A stretch of 64,000 nucleotides of DNA from Galbibacter sp. BG1 (GTDB lineage: Bacteria; Bacteroidota; Bacteroidia; Flavobacteriales; Flavobacteriaceae): the NCBI RefSeq assembly GCF_013391805.1, contig NZ_CP058364.1, positions 2,237,501 to 2,301,500 on the forward strand. The letters are read 5' to 3'. Below are positions 17,748 through 26,059 of the stretch, in pieces. The position numbers were made by a program, and so were the translations under genes. How positions within the stretch are numbered: the first letter of the stretch is position 1; each line of letters begins with the position of its first letter. The notes under the pieces were generated by a model. That model saw only the letters and a program-made list of their open reading frames with translations. It was not told the DNA's origin and did no database searches.

Positions 17748-18854
17748 TTAATTGTAAACATAGTTAGGTTTTTCACCTAATGCTTTTAAGTGTTTAAAAT
17801 GCGAAATTATAGCTTTTCTCGTAGTTTCATACTCGTAATACGGTAAATTAAACTCATTCGCAGTTTCTCTAACAATTTTAGCAATATTTGTGTAATGAAT
17901 ATGGCTGATATTTGGAAAAATATGATGTTCAACTTGGTGATTTAAACCGCCAGTAAACCAATTTACAATTCTGTTTTTTGTAGAGAAATTTGTGGTGGTA
18001 AACAGCTGATGTATGGCCCAGGTGTTTTTTACGGTTCCTGTTTGGTCTGGTAAAACGGTATTCGCATCTTCAACAATATGCGCTAATTGAAATACCATGC
18101 TCAAAATAAGGCCAGCAGTATAATGCATCACAAAAAAGCCTATTAAAACCTTCCACCAGGCTACATCTACAAAAAACAAGGGAATAACAATCCAAATGGT
18201 CACGTAGATTAATTTGGTAATTATCAATACACTCCATTCCTTAGTTGGATTCGGGAATTTACCGTAAGAAAGTTTTCTTTTCAAATACTTTCTCATTTGT
18301 TTAAAATCGGTTGTAATAGCCCAATTTATGGTTAGAAGTCCATATAAAAATATAGAATAAAAATGTTGAAATTTGTGGAAACGTCTCCATTTGGAATGTT
18401 CACTAAACCTAATAATTCTTCCAGCATCCAAATCTTCATCATGTCCAGGGATATTAGTATAAGTATGGTGAAGTACGTTATGTTGTACTTTCCAATTGTA
18501 AACATTCCCCGCAAGGATGTACATACTGCCACCCATTATTTGGTTGATCCATTTTTTTGAAGAGTAAGAGCCGTGATTACCATCGTGCATTACATTCATT
18601 CCAACCCCGGCCATACCAACACCAATCACCACTGTTAAAAGCAATTGTAACCATTGGTTCATGTTGATGGTTAAAATAAGAAAATATGGTGTTAGGAAAA
18701 TGGCAAACATAACCGCCGTTTTAAGATAGAGTTTCCAATTCCCTGTTTTTTTAATTTTATTCTCTTTAAAGTAATCGTTAACCCTAGAGTTAAGGGTTTT
18801 AAAGAATTTTGCCGGATCTTTCCGGGAAAATCGAATCGTTTTAGTCGTTTTCAT
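17748..18854 (-). CDS. Membrane fatty acid desaturase (acyl-CoA/acyl-lipid type)
   Basis: Di-iron integral membrane desaturase that introduces a double bond into acyl chains. The 368 residues show all three histidine boxes: HDGNH (near 91), HNVLHH (near 124) and QVEHH in LNHQVEHHIFPNISH near 308, with hydrophobic membrane spans between. The Gln in the third box is typical of front-end (delta-5/delta-6) desaturases, but the N-terminal cytochrome b5 domain usual in eukaryotic front-end enzymes is missing. Position specificity cannot be told. It precedes the aminotransferase gene by 15 bases. Confidence 0.92.
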   Translation of the reverse strand: MKTTKTIRFSRKDPAKFFKTLNSRVNDYFKENKIKKTGNWKLYLKTAVMFAIFLTPYFLILTINMNQWLQLLLTVVIGVGMAGVGMNVMHDGNHGSYSSKKWINQIMGGSMYILAGNVYNWKVQHNVLHHTYTNIPGHDEDLDAGRIIRFSEHSKWRRFHKFQHFYSIFLYGLLTINWAITTDFKQMRKYLKRKLSYGKFPNPTKEWSVLIITKLIYVTIWIVIPLFFVDVAWWKVLIGFFVMHYTAGLILSMVFQLAHIVEDANTVLPDQTGTVKNTWAIHQLFTTTNFSTKNRIVNWFTGGLNHQVEHHIFPNISHIHYTNIAKIVRETANEFNLPYYEYETTRKAIISHFKHLKALGEKPNYVYN

Positions 18855-18909
18855 AAGTTCTAATCATTGAAATTCCAACCACATTGAATTTTGAGGAATT
18901 GTAAGTAGA

Positions 18910-18917
18910 CAAAAATA
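18910..18917 (-). promoter_or_regulatory. -7 promoter element for desaturase gene
   Basis: Minus strand TATTTTTG, matching TAnnTTTG, about 55 bases before the desaturase ATG. Confidence 0.45.
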
Positions 18918-18972
18918 TAAATAATTAAATCTATAACGTTGTAAAAAGTTTAAAAGTACAGGTTTAAATGTC

Positions 18973-18980
18973 TATTTTTG
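18973..18980 (+). promoter_or_regulatory. -7 promoter element for rsmG
   Basis: TATTTTTG, matching TAnnTTTG, 19 bases before the rsmG ATG. Confidence 0.45.
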
Positions 18981-18998
18981 TCAAAATTTTAAGAAAGC

Positions 18999-19637
18999 AT
19001 GTCAGTCGCCCTTATTGAAAAATATTTTCCCACCCTCACAGAACATCAAAAAAAACAATTTTCCCAACTGGGAGAGTTGTATAAAGATTGGAATAGTAAG
19101 ATTAATGTGATCAGTAGAAAAGATATCGATGAGCTGTACACAAGACACGTGCTTCATTCTTTGGGGATTGCAAAAGTACAGCCTTTTAAACCAGGATCTG
19201 CTATTTTGGATGTTGGGACGGGAGGTGGTTTTCCGGGAATTCCTTTAGCAATCTTATTCCCTGAGTCCAATTTTTATTTAATTGATGCTATTGGTAAAAA
19301 AATAAAAGTGGTGAATGAAGTAGCAACATCACTTAACCTTAAAAACGTTACGGCAGAGCAAGTAAGGGCGGAAAAGGTAAAACAGAAATTTGATTTTATT
19401 GTAAGCCGAGCAGTTACCAACATGCCAGATTTTGTAAAATGGGTAAAGGGTAAAGTTAAAAAGGACTCTAAGCACGAGCTGAAAAATGGAATCCTATATT
19501 TAAAAGGAGGAGACCTATCGGAAGAGTTGGCCGTATATAAAACAGCTCAACTTTTCGATCTCACATCTATTTTTGAAGAAGACTTTTTCGAAACTAAAAA
19601 AGTTGTTTATCTGCCCTTAAAATACACAGGTAAATAG
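18999..19637 (+). CDS. rsmG: 16S rRNA (guanine-N7) methyltransferase RsmG
   Basis: Methylates N7 of G527 (E. coli numbering) in 16S rRNA. 212 residues. The SAM site is the family motif ILDVGTGGGFPGIPLAILFP at about residues 67-86, followed by LIDAIGKKIKVVNEV and FIVSRAV, all RsmG hallmarks; the N-terminal LYKDWNSKINVISRKD segment is also conserved. It ends two bases before the stop of the convergent small gene. Confidence 0.96.
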   Translation: MSVALIEKYFPTLTEHQKKQFSQLGELYKDWNSKINVISRKDIDELYTRHVLHSLGIAKVQPFKPGSAILDVGTGGGFPGIPLAILFPESNFYLIDAIGKKIKVVNEVATSLNLKNVTAEQVRAEKVKQKFDFIVSRAVTNMPDFVKWVKGKVKKDSKHELKNGILYLKGGDLSEELAVYKTAQLFDLTSIFEEDFFETKKVVYLPLKYTGK

Positions 19638-19639
19638 GG

Positions 19640-19909
19640 TTATATTTTAAGCATCGAATTGTAAGTATAGCGCCAACTGCTAAGAAAATGTTTTAAATAA
19701 GACATTTTCTCCGATACAAAGGCACGTTTACTTTTCTTATTCCTCAATTTATTCTCAAACTTCTGAATCTTCTCTAGTAAAGCTTCTTTATTTCGCGCAA
19801 TAAATACACGCTCTATTTCTGTTTTAGTGCTATTGGTATCGCTGGAAGTATCAATTATGGAATATTTAATACTTAAAATACATCTGTTATTTTCTTCTTT
19901 CATCATCAT
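19640..19909 (-). CDS. Small hypothetical protein
   Basis: 89 residues if it starts at the first of three consecutive ATG codons (19909); a longer reading to 19972 has no support. The middle is helical and charged (ARNKEALLEKIQKFENKLRNKKSKR), with a basic C-terminal part containing Trp and Tyr. No signal peptide or family is recognised. It is convergent with rsmG and stands apart from pruA. Coding status is likely because the frame is open and the protein looks well composed, but function is unknown. Confidence 0.55.
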   Translation of the reverse strand: MMMKEENNRCILSIKYSIIDTSSDTNSTKTEIERVFIARNKEALLEKIQKFENKLRNKKSKRAFVSEKMSYLKHFLSSWRYTYNSMLKI

Positions 19910-20022
19910 TGTCTTTATCAGATTTCTTTCAAATATACTAAAATTTACATTAAATATACAATTACATAACATTAAGTTAACATTGAAAAGTGGTTTTTGA
20001 GGCGTAAAGCTTAGTGTAGCTG

Positions 20023-20060
20023 CAAAAAAAAAGCCTTTGAAAATGAAGTCTCAAAGGCTT
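20023..20060 (-). terminator. pruA terminator
   Basis: Stem AAGCCTTTGA (20031-20040) with TCAAAGGCTT (20051-20060); the A run at 20024-20032 becomes a T run on the minus strand. Confidence 0.85.
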
Positions 20061-20083
20061 TGGATATTAGAATTTACAGGAAA

Positions 20084-21712
20084 TTACTCCCCTAAAAATG
20101 GATATCTATAATCAGTAGGACTTACAAAAGTCTCCTTGATCAATCGTGGAGATACCCAACGAAGTAAGTTTTGAGCAGAACCGGCTTTATCATTAGTTCC
20201 GGAATTTCTTGCTCCACCAAATGGTTGTTGCCCAACAACAGCTCCTGTTGGCTTGTCGTTAATATAGAAGTTACCCGCACAATTCTGTAATGCCTTGGTA
20301 GCTTCATCTATAGTATATCTATCAGCAGAAAAAACAGCTCCTGTTAATCCGTATTCTGATGTGCCATCTACAAGCTTTAACGTTTCGCTCCATTTTTCAT
20401 CTTCATAGATATAAACGGTAACCACAGGTCCAAACAATTCTGTAGTCATTGTTTTGTATTTAGGGTCGGTGGTAACGATAACCGTTGGGTTAACAAAGTA
20501 ACCTTTGGACTTATCGTAAGTTCCGCCGCAAAATATTTCAGCTTCTTTGTCTTCTTTTGCTTGGTCGATGTAGCTCGCCAATTTATCGAAAGAACCTTCA
20601 TGGATCACTGCAGTGATAAAGTTTTCCATATTGTTTGGAGGTCCAATTTTAAACGACTCTACATCTTCTTTTACGAAATCCAAAATTTCATTGGCAATCG
20701 ATTTTGGAAGGTAAATACGGGAAGCCGCACTACATTTTTGACCCTGAAACTCGAATGCACCCCTTGTAATGGCCGTAGCTACCTGTTTTGGGTTGGAAGA
20801 AGGGTGAGCGATTATAAAATCTTTACCACCTGTTTCCCCCACAATTCTAGGATAGGTTTTATAGATATTAATGTTATCTCCAATTTTCTTCCAAATACCT
20901 TTAAATACCTTGGTAGAACCTGTAAAGTGAATACCGGCAAAGTCTGGGCTAGCAAGCACAGTATCGGTAATCATTTCTGGGTCTCCATAAACAACGTTAA
21001 TAACGCCATCCGGAAGTCCTGCTTCTTTAAAAATATCTACAATTACCTTAGCGGAATAAATTTGACTGTCGCTAGGTTTCCAAACCACAACATTCCCCAT
21101 TAATGCTGCGCTGCTAGGTAAGTTCCCTGCTATAGCCGTAAAGTTGAATGGTGTTACAGCATATACAAATCCTTCCAAAGGTCTGTATTCAACACGGTTC
21201 CAAATACCCTCGTCGGACTCTGGCTGGTCGTCATAGATTTTAGACATGTACTCAATATTAAACTTTAAGAAGTCTATGAGTTCGCATGCCGAATCGATTT
21301 CAGCTTGGTGGATATTTTTAGATTGTGCCATCATCGTAGCAGCATTTATCTTATCCCTGTAAGGCCCAGCGATTAAATCGGCAGCTTTTAAAAATACTGC
21401 TGCGCGCTGTTCCCATGTTAAATTAGCCCATTTTTCCCTAGCTTCTAGATTGCTGGCAATGGCTTTTTCAATATGAGATTTTTCTGCTAAATGATACTCA
21501 CCTATTATGTGTTTGTGGTCGTGTGGAGGCGATAGAGGCTTTGTATTGCCTGTTTTAATCTCCTCACTTCCTATGTAAAGCGGAATTTCAACTTTACTGT
21601 TGTAAAATTCGTCATACTGTTTTAATACTGTTTCTCTTTCTTTAGAACCAGGTGCGTAAGATCTCACTGGCTCGTTTATTGCCGTAGGAACATGAAAAAA
21701 ACCTTTCCCCAT
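20084..21712 (-). CDS. pruA: 1-Pyrroline-5-carboxylate dehydrogenase
   Basis: NAD-dependent oxidation of glutamate semialdehyde/P5C to glutamate, the second step of proline breakdown and the last of ornithine/arginine breakdown. The 542 residues are the monofunctional P5CDH length. They show VTPFNFTAIAGNLPS, the VGETGGKDF motif with the general-base Glu, the active-site Cys in FQGQKCSAASR, and ELFGPVVTVYIYED. No proline dehydrogenase domain is fused and none is adjacent. A TATCTTTG promoter element lies upstream. Confidence 0.96.
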   Translation of the reverse strand: MGKGFFHVPTAINEPVRSYAPGSKERETVLKQYDEFYNSKVEIPLYIGSEEIKTGNTKPLSPPHDHKHIIGEYHLAEKSHIEKAIASNLEAREKWANLTWEQRAAVFLKAADLIAGPYRDKINAATMMAQSKNIHQAEIDSACELIDFLKFNIEYMSKIYDDQPESDEGIWNRVEYRPLEGFVYAVTPFNFTAIAGNLPSSAALMGNVVVWKPSDSQIYSAKVIVDIFKEAGLPDGVINVVYGDPEMITDTVLASPDFAGIHFTGSTKVFKGIWKKIGDNINIYKTYPRIVGETGGKDFIIAHPSSNPKQVATAITRGAFEFQGQKCSAASRIYLPKSIANEILDFVKEDVESFKIGPPNNMENFITAVIHEGSFDKLASYIDQAKEDKEAEIFCGGTYDKSKGYFVNPTVIVTTDPKYKTMTTELFGPVVTVYIYEDEKWSETLKLVDGTSEYGLTGAVFSADRYTIDEATKALQNCAGNFYINDKPTGAVVGQQPFGGARNSGTNDKAGSAQNLLRWVSPRLIKETFVSPTDYRYPFLGE

Positions 21713-21743
21713 ACTAATTTTATTTTTTCATTAATAATTCTTT

Positions 21744-21751
21744 CAAAGATA
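21744..21751 (-). promoter_or_regulatory. -7 promoter element for pruA
   Basis: Minus strand TATCTTTG, matching TAnnTTTG, about 32 bases before the pruA ATG. Confidence 0.45.
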
Positions 21752-21800
21752 CTAAATGAAAAAAGGTTTAAAAAGTAAAATCATGTTAAAGGTTGCCCTC

Positions 21801-22187
21801 TTAGTTTAAGGCAAAAGGCGCGTGAAATTTAAAGGTTGGTATCATTACCCGAAACCTTCTTGTGGAAGTGAAATTAACCATATTGAAATGCCCTCTCATT
21901 GCTCCAATAGGTGAAGTTAAAAGGCATCCAGAGGAATAGGTGTGCGATTCTCCAGGTTTTAAAACCGGCTTTTTCCCTATAACACCTTCGCCATCCACAA
22001 TTTCAATATCATTTAAAGAATCGAAAATTTGCCAATGTCTGGAAGTTAATTGAACCGAATCTTTACTTTGGTTTTCTATGGTTATTCGGTAACCAAACGC
22101 AAAATGAATCTTGTAGTTCTTGAGGAAAGTGCCCTCAAAACTAGTTTTAACAGAAATCTTAATGCCTTTGGTAATTTGTGTAATCAT
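21801..22187 (-). CDS. apaG: ApaG domain protein
   Basis: Single-domain ApaG protein, a fibronectin-III-like beta sandwich whose biochemical role is not settled. I start at the ATG at 22187, giving 128 residues, the usual length; the longer reading overlaps the upstream gene. Conserved parts are YRITIENQSKDSVQLTSRHW, IVDGEGVIGKKPVLKPGESHTYSSG and GAMRGHFNMV. It begins four bases after the stop of the DUF3667 gene, so the two are co-transcribed. Confidence 0.93.
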   Translation of the reverse strand: MITQITKGIKISVKTSFEGTFLKNYKIHFAFGYRITIENQSKDSVQLTSRHWQIFDSLNDIEIVDGEGVIGKKPVLKPGESHTYSSGCLLTSPIGAMRGHFNMVNFTSTRRFRVMIPTFKFHAPFALN

Positions 22188-22191
22188 AAAT

Positions 22192-23277
22192 TTAATAGGT
22201 GAAAATGCCAATAGCAATAACCAAAATAGTCGATACGATAGCTAAAATAAGGAAAATACTGTTAACATAGATAAATTTAACAATTGTTTTCCATCTGTTC
22301 TCCTTGTAAAACCCTCTCATTGATTTATATAGATAAATAAAGAAGGCAACGATGGCCACTAAATGAAGGTCTATTTTAAATAACCATTTAGCTATAAGAA
22401 CACAAATTAATAGGAGTGTAAAAAACGTTTGTGTATGAAAGCTGAAGATTAAATGATCGATATAATGATATTTTTTAAAGGAATAGATGAGCCAGATAAA
22501 TATTGAAAATACAGGGAGATAGAAAAAGATAATGAATGGAAGTTTTGCAATTAAACTCGCTGCAAAAAGATGCGGATTTATATAGATTCGGTAAGAGTTT
22601 TTTGCTAAGTTGAAAGCCACATGATTCTCTATGGATGGTTCTATCCCTAATTTTTCAACTGCTTCTTTGTAATTTTTGTATTTGTCCAACTGAAAATCTT
22701 CATAGAAATATTCTGTTTTATCGGTAAATCTGTTGATGAGCAATTTGTTATCTGCTTTCTCAAAGAATTCTCTTGGAGAATTTAAAGTATTTACATCTCT
22801 TGTCGGTTGATATTTTAAAATTAAAGAGTCAACTACTATTTTGTCCTCTGAAGAAATGCCTGTTCGGTTTAATTTGAGCAAAATATTTTCAATGTATACG
22901 CTATCATTGGCCAAACCCTGGGCTACAGAATTTTCGTTCCCCAATTCGCTTCCGTAGCTAACCATCAAAAAATAAAGTATGGTGACACTTAGAAAAAAGC
23001 GAAACGGATTGGTGTAAGTGGCTCTTTTTCCCTTAACATATTCCGTAGTAATCCTTCCTGGTCTTAAAACTAGGGCAGTTAAGGTTTTTCGCAGTTTGGA
23101 ATCGTAAGAAAATAAACTGGAAAAAAATTCTTCCAGCATATCAAAAATGGTTGGCTTTTTGGTGCTATTGAGTTGTCCGCAATATGGGCAATATACATCC
23201 GTTTTATCAAGAGGTAATTCACAATTAAGGCACTTAGTGCCGCGATATTTTTTGGATGTACGATCGCTTTTAATCAT
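22192..23277 (-). CDS. DUF3667-type membrane protein with zinc ribbon
   Basis: 361-residue integral membrane protein. The N-terminus has a zinc-ribbon pattern, CLNCELPLD...VYCPYCGQLN (Cys17, Cys20, and a second CxxC near 29-32), followed by FEEFFSSLFSYDSKL-like sequence (LEEFFSSLFSYDSKLRKT), LRPGRITTEYVKGKR and TNPFRFFLSVTILYFL, the signature of this Bacteroidota family. About five hydrophobic segments follow, mostly C-terminal. Function is unknown. It sits between the T9SS Plug gene and apaG, with 11 and 4 base gaps, in one minus-strand operon. Confidence 0.85.
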   Translation of the reverse strand: MIKSDRTSKKYRGTKCLNCELPLDKTDVYCPYCGQLNSTKKPTIFDMLEEFFSSLFSYDSKLRKTLTALVLRPGRITTEYVKGKRATYTNPFRFFLSVTILYFLMVSYGSELGNENSVAQGLANDSVYIENILLKLNRTGISSEDKIVVDSLILKYQPTRDVNTLNSPREFFEKADNKLLINRFTDKTEYFYEDFQLDKYKNYKEAVEKLGIEPSIENHVAFNLAKNSYRIYINPHLFAASLIAKLPFIIFFYLPVFSIFIWLIYSFKKYHYIDHLIFSFHTQTFFTLLLICVLIAKWLFKIDLHLVAIVAFFIYLYKSMRGFYKENRWKTIVKFIYVNSIFLILAIVSTILVIAIGIFTY

Positions 23278-23288
23278 AAGTTGGTCGC

Positions 23289-24545
23289 TTAGTTGGAAAT
23301 GTTTACCGAAGATGTACTTCCCACACCAATGACGCTATCGTAATTTTCGCCAAATTCCCGGTAATAAACTAGGATAGTGTAGTTATTTTCCGTCTCCCAA
23401 TGGCTCCCGCTAATAAAATTTAGGTCGATAGTGCCATCTTCTCTAAGCTTCACAAATTTATAATTATAAAAACCTTGTTTTAAAAGAATGGCCGCATCTA
23501 AAGTTTTTGTTTTTGAATTGAGCTTCAGTAAATTCTCTTCCGTTAAAGCATAATTGTTAAATTTTCCGTAGACATATATTTTATCGAGACCAATGGTATT
23601 GTCGTATTCCAAACTAAATCTTATAAATGAATAATCTGCTTCCCGATTCGGGTTTTGATCGGTTCCGTCGATGGTACGAATGTAAAAATCCCCATTAATA
23701 TCTGGATTATAAGTGTATTCATCATTTTTTCTAATTCGGTTGGTGAATAGGTAATGGTTGTATCTGTTAGTAAGATTTACCCTTGCTACGCTATTGTTTG
23801 AAACCCTTATTTCTTTGGTGTCAAACCAAAAATATTCGTTCCCACCCTCAAAAGACGTTTCTTTATTGTATTTATAAATAAGTTGCCTTCCAGATATAAA
23901 TTGGGGTTTTATTCCCATAATCATTCTGTCGAAATTGCTGTTTTGCATAATGGCAACCTTGACTTCCTGCTGGGGGTTTACAAGTTCATAATCGGGTGCA
24001 TTGATTACAAATTCCAATCGCTGCATCTTGCTAATGTTATTAAAATCCCTCGAGGTTTTTGGGGTGATGCCTACAGAAACGGCATCTTTGTAAATTATGA
24101 ATCTTCGGGAAAAAATGACTTTGCCAGCGTTGTCGGTAATTTTTAAAATATAGTTTCCTGTAACTCTAAAGTTGGTCTGCTGGTTGGGTAGGGTTAAAGT
24201 GTAGTTGGTGTATGGTTGAATAGTGGCAAGGGAATTTTCGTATGTTATGATACGCTGATCGTCGATGCCCTGTAAAAATTGGGATTTTAAAAGTATGGAA
24301 GGTGTCCAGTCGTAATTACAGTGTTCAATGCTGTAGTAATAATCTTTTTCATCGGCATACAGATCGTCGAAGGTAAGGGTGAATTTTTCGCCTCTTCGGA
24401 CGATGGGAAATTGATCTCCTTCATTGGAAGATTTAAATACTACCGATTTAATATTTTCAGGAGGATTTATCTCTTTCTGAATTTGCGAAAAACAGAGATT
24501 CCCAATAAAAAAAACGACAGCGAAAACCTTGTAGTTTAGTTTCAT
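23289..24545 (-). CDS. Type IX secretion system Plug protein (DUF5103)
   Basis: 418 residues with a signal peptide (KVFAVVFFIGNLCFSQ). The body matches the DUF5103 family: FTLTFDDLYADEKDYYYSIEHCNYDW, SQFLQGIDDQRIITYENS, and a C-terminal domain with IYVYGKFNNYALTEENLLKL and ILLKQGFYNYKFV. In Flavobacterium johnsoniae a protein of this family plugs the periplasmic side of the SprA outer-membrane translocon of type IX secretion. That function is assigned here by family. First gene of the Plug-DUF3667-apaG operon. Confidence 0.85.
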   Translation of the reverse strand: MKLNYKVFAVVFFIGNLCFSQIQKEINPPENIKSVVFKSSNEGDQFPIVRRGEKFTLTFDDLYADEKDYYYSIEHCNYDWTPSILLKSQFLQGIDDQRIITYENSLATIQPYTNYTLTLPNQQTNFRVTGNYILKITDNAGKVIFSRRFIIYKDAVSVGITPKTSRDFNNISKMQRLEFVINAPDYELVNPQQEVKVAIMQNSNFDRMIMGIKPQFISGRQLIYKYNKETSFEGGNEYFWFDTKEIRVSNNSVARVNLTNRYNHYLFTNRIRKNDEYTYNPDINGDFYIRTIDGTDQNPNREADYSFIRFSLEYDNTIGLDKIYVYGKFNNYALTEENLLKLNSKTKTLDAAILLKQGFYNYKFVKLREDGTIDLNFISGSHWETENNYTILVYYREFGENYDSVIGVGSTSSVNISN

Positions 24546-24630
24546 TTATCAAAAAAATTTGCGCTAAAGATAATCAAAATACACAACGGCTGTGTAAGAC
24601 GGGAATTGTATTTAAAAATATAGGTTTTTA

Positions 24631-24662
24631 TTGTGTGAACTCTTTTTTAATTATTAAATTTG
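24631..24662 (+). promoter_or_regulatory. Promoter of the nqr operon
   Basis: TTG (24631-24633) and TAAATTTG (24655-24662) separated by 21 bases fit the Bacteroidota -33/-7 promoter. The nqrA ATG follows 41 bases later. Confidence 0.6.
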
Positions 24663-24702
24663 CACGAATTTTTGAGTTAACTAATTTCATTAGATAGATA
24701 GC

Positions 24703-26046
24703 ATGTCAAACGACATTAAGATTAGAAAAGGCTTAGATATTAAGCTAAAAGGTGAAGCAGAAAAACTAGTTTCTGATGCGCCAAGATCTAAAAACTTCGC
24801 TATTAAGCCTACCGATTTTCATGGGGTAACACCTAAAATGACAATCAAGGAAGGTGAGTCTGTAAAAGCCGGAGATATTATTTTTTATTCAAAGTACAGC
24901 GATCAAGTGAAGTTTGCTTCACCAGTGAGTGGTACTTTAAAAGAGATAAGGCGAGGTGCCAAGCGAAGAATTTTAGAAGTTGTTATTGAAGCTGATTCAG
25001 CCGATACTTACAAAGAATTTGGTAAAAAAGATGTAGGTGCTATGTCTGCAGATGAGGTAAAGCAACATTTGCTGGAAAGCGGATGCTGGCCTTTTATAAA
25101 GCAGCGCCCTTACGATATAGTAGCCAATCCTGAAGATGCGCCAAAAGCAATCTTTATTTCTGGACTTGCAACTGCGCCACTGGCAGCAGATGTTGAATTT
25201 TTACTTGGGAAAAGAAAGGAAGAATTTCAGTTGGGTATCGATGCAATTTCGAAACTAACTGAAGGAAAAACGCATCTTTCAGTAGATAAAAGTTCAGCTT
25301 CTTTCTTTAATGATGTAAAAGGATTTCAGTTGCACAAAGTATCTGGGCCGCATCCGGCAGGAAATGTAGGGGTGCAAATCCATCATATCGACCCTATCAA
25401 TTCTGGGGAGCGTGTGTGGGTTGTAAACCCGGAAGATGTTGCAATTATCGGTTCTTTCTTTAAAACCGGGAAGCTCGATCTTACACGTACAGTTGCCGTA
25501 GTGGGTACAGAAGCACCAAAAGCGCAGTACTACAGGTTTAAAATAGGATCTAATGTAAAAGATATATTAGGGCAGTTGCCAGCGAATGTTAGGATTATTA
25601 GTGGCGATGTTCTTACAGGGGACAAAGTGGCTAACGATGGTTATGTTGGTTTTTACCACAACACTATCTCTTTAATTCCAGAAGGTAATGATTATAGAAT
25701 GTTTGGTTGGTTGCCTTTTAAAGACAACAACATACCAAGTATGTCCCGTACTTCACTTTCTTGGTTGTTTCCAAATAAAAGGTATAAAGTAGATACCAAT
25801 TTAAATGGAGAAGAGCGTGCTTTGGTAGTAACTGGAGAGATGGAAAAAGTAATGCCTATGGATATTTATCCAATGCAGTTGTTAAAAGAATGTATGGCAT
25901 CTAATATAGAGAAGATGGAGAATTTAGGGATTTACGAAGTAGCCCCCGAAGATTTTGCATTGGTAGATTATGTAAACACATCGAAGTTGGAAGCGCAAGC
26001 TATTATACGAGAAGCTTTGGATGTGATGATAAAAGAAGTTGGTTAA
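24703..26046 (+). CDS. nqrA: Na+-translocating NADH:quinone reductase subunit A
   Basis: Cytoplasmic quinone-binding subunit of the Na+-NQR complex, which couples NADH oxidation and quinone reduction to sodium export. 447 residues, normal length. Recognised by KGLDIKLKGEAEK at the start, VKFASPVSGTLKEIRRGAKRRILEVVIE (biotinyl-lipoyl-like part), PHPAGNVGVQIHHIDPI and MDIYPMQLLKECMASNIEKMENLGIYEVAPED. First gene of a complete nqrABCDEF cluster. Confidence 0.97.
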   Translation: MSNDIKIRKGLDIKLKGEAEKLVSDAPRSKNFAIKPTDFHGVTPKMTIKEGESVKAGDIIFYSKYSDQVKFASPVSGTLKEIRRGAKRRILEVVIEADSADTYKEFGKKDVGAMSADEVKQHLLESGCWPFIKQRPYDIVANPEDAPKAIFISGLATAPLAADVEFLLGKRKEEFQLGIDAISKLTEGKTHLSVDKSSASFFNDVKGFQLHKVSGPHPAGNVGVQIHHIDPINSGERVWVVNPEDVAIIGSFFKTGKLDLTRTVAVVGTEAPKAQYYRFKIGSNVKDILGQLPANVRIISGDVLTGDKVANDGYVGFYHNTISLIPEGNDYRMFGWLPFKDNNIPSMSRTSLSWLFPNKRYKVDTNLNGEERALVVTGEMEKVMPMDIYPMQLLKECMASNIEKMENLGIYEVAPEDFALVDYVNTSKLEAQAIIREALDVMIKEVG

Positions 26047-26059
26047 TAAAACCTAAGAT

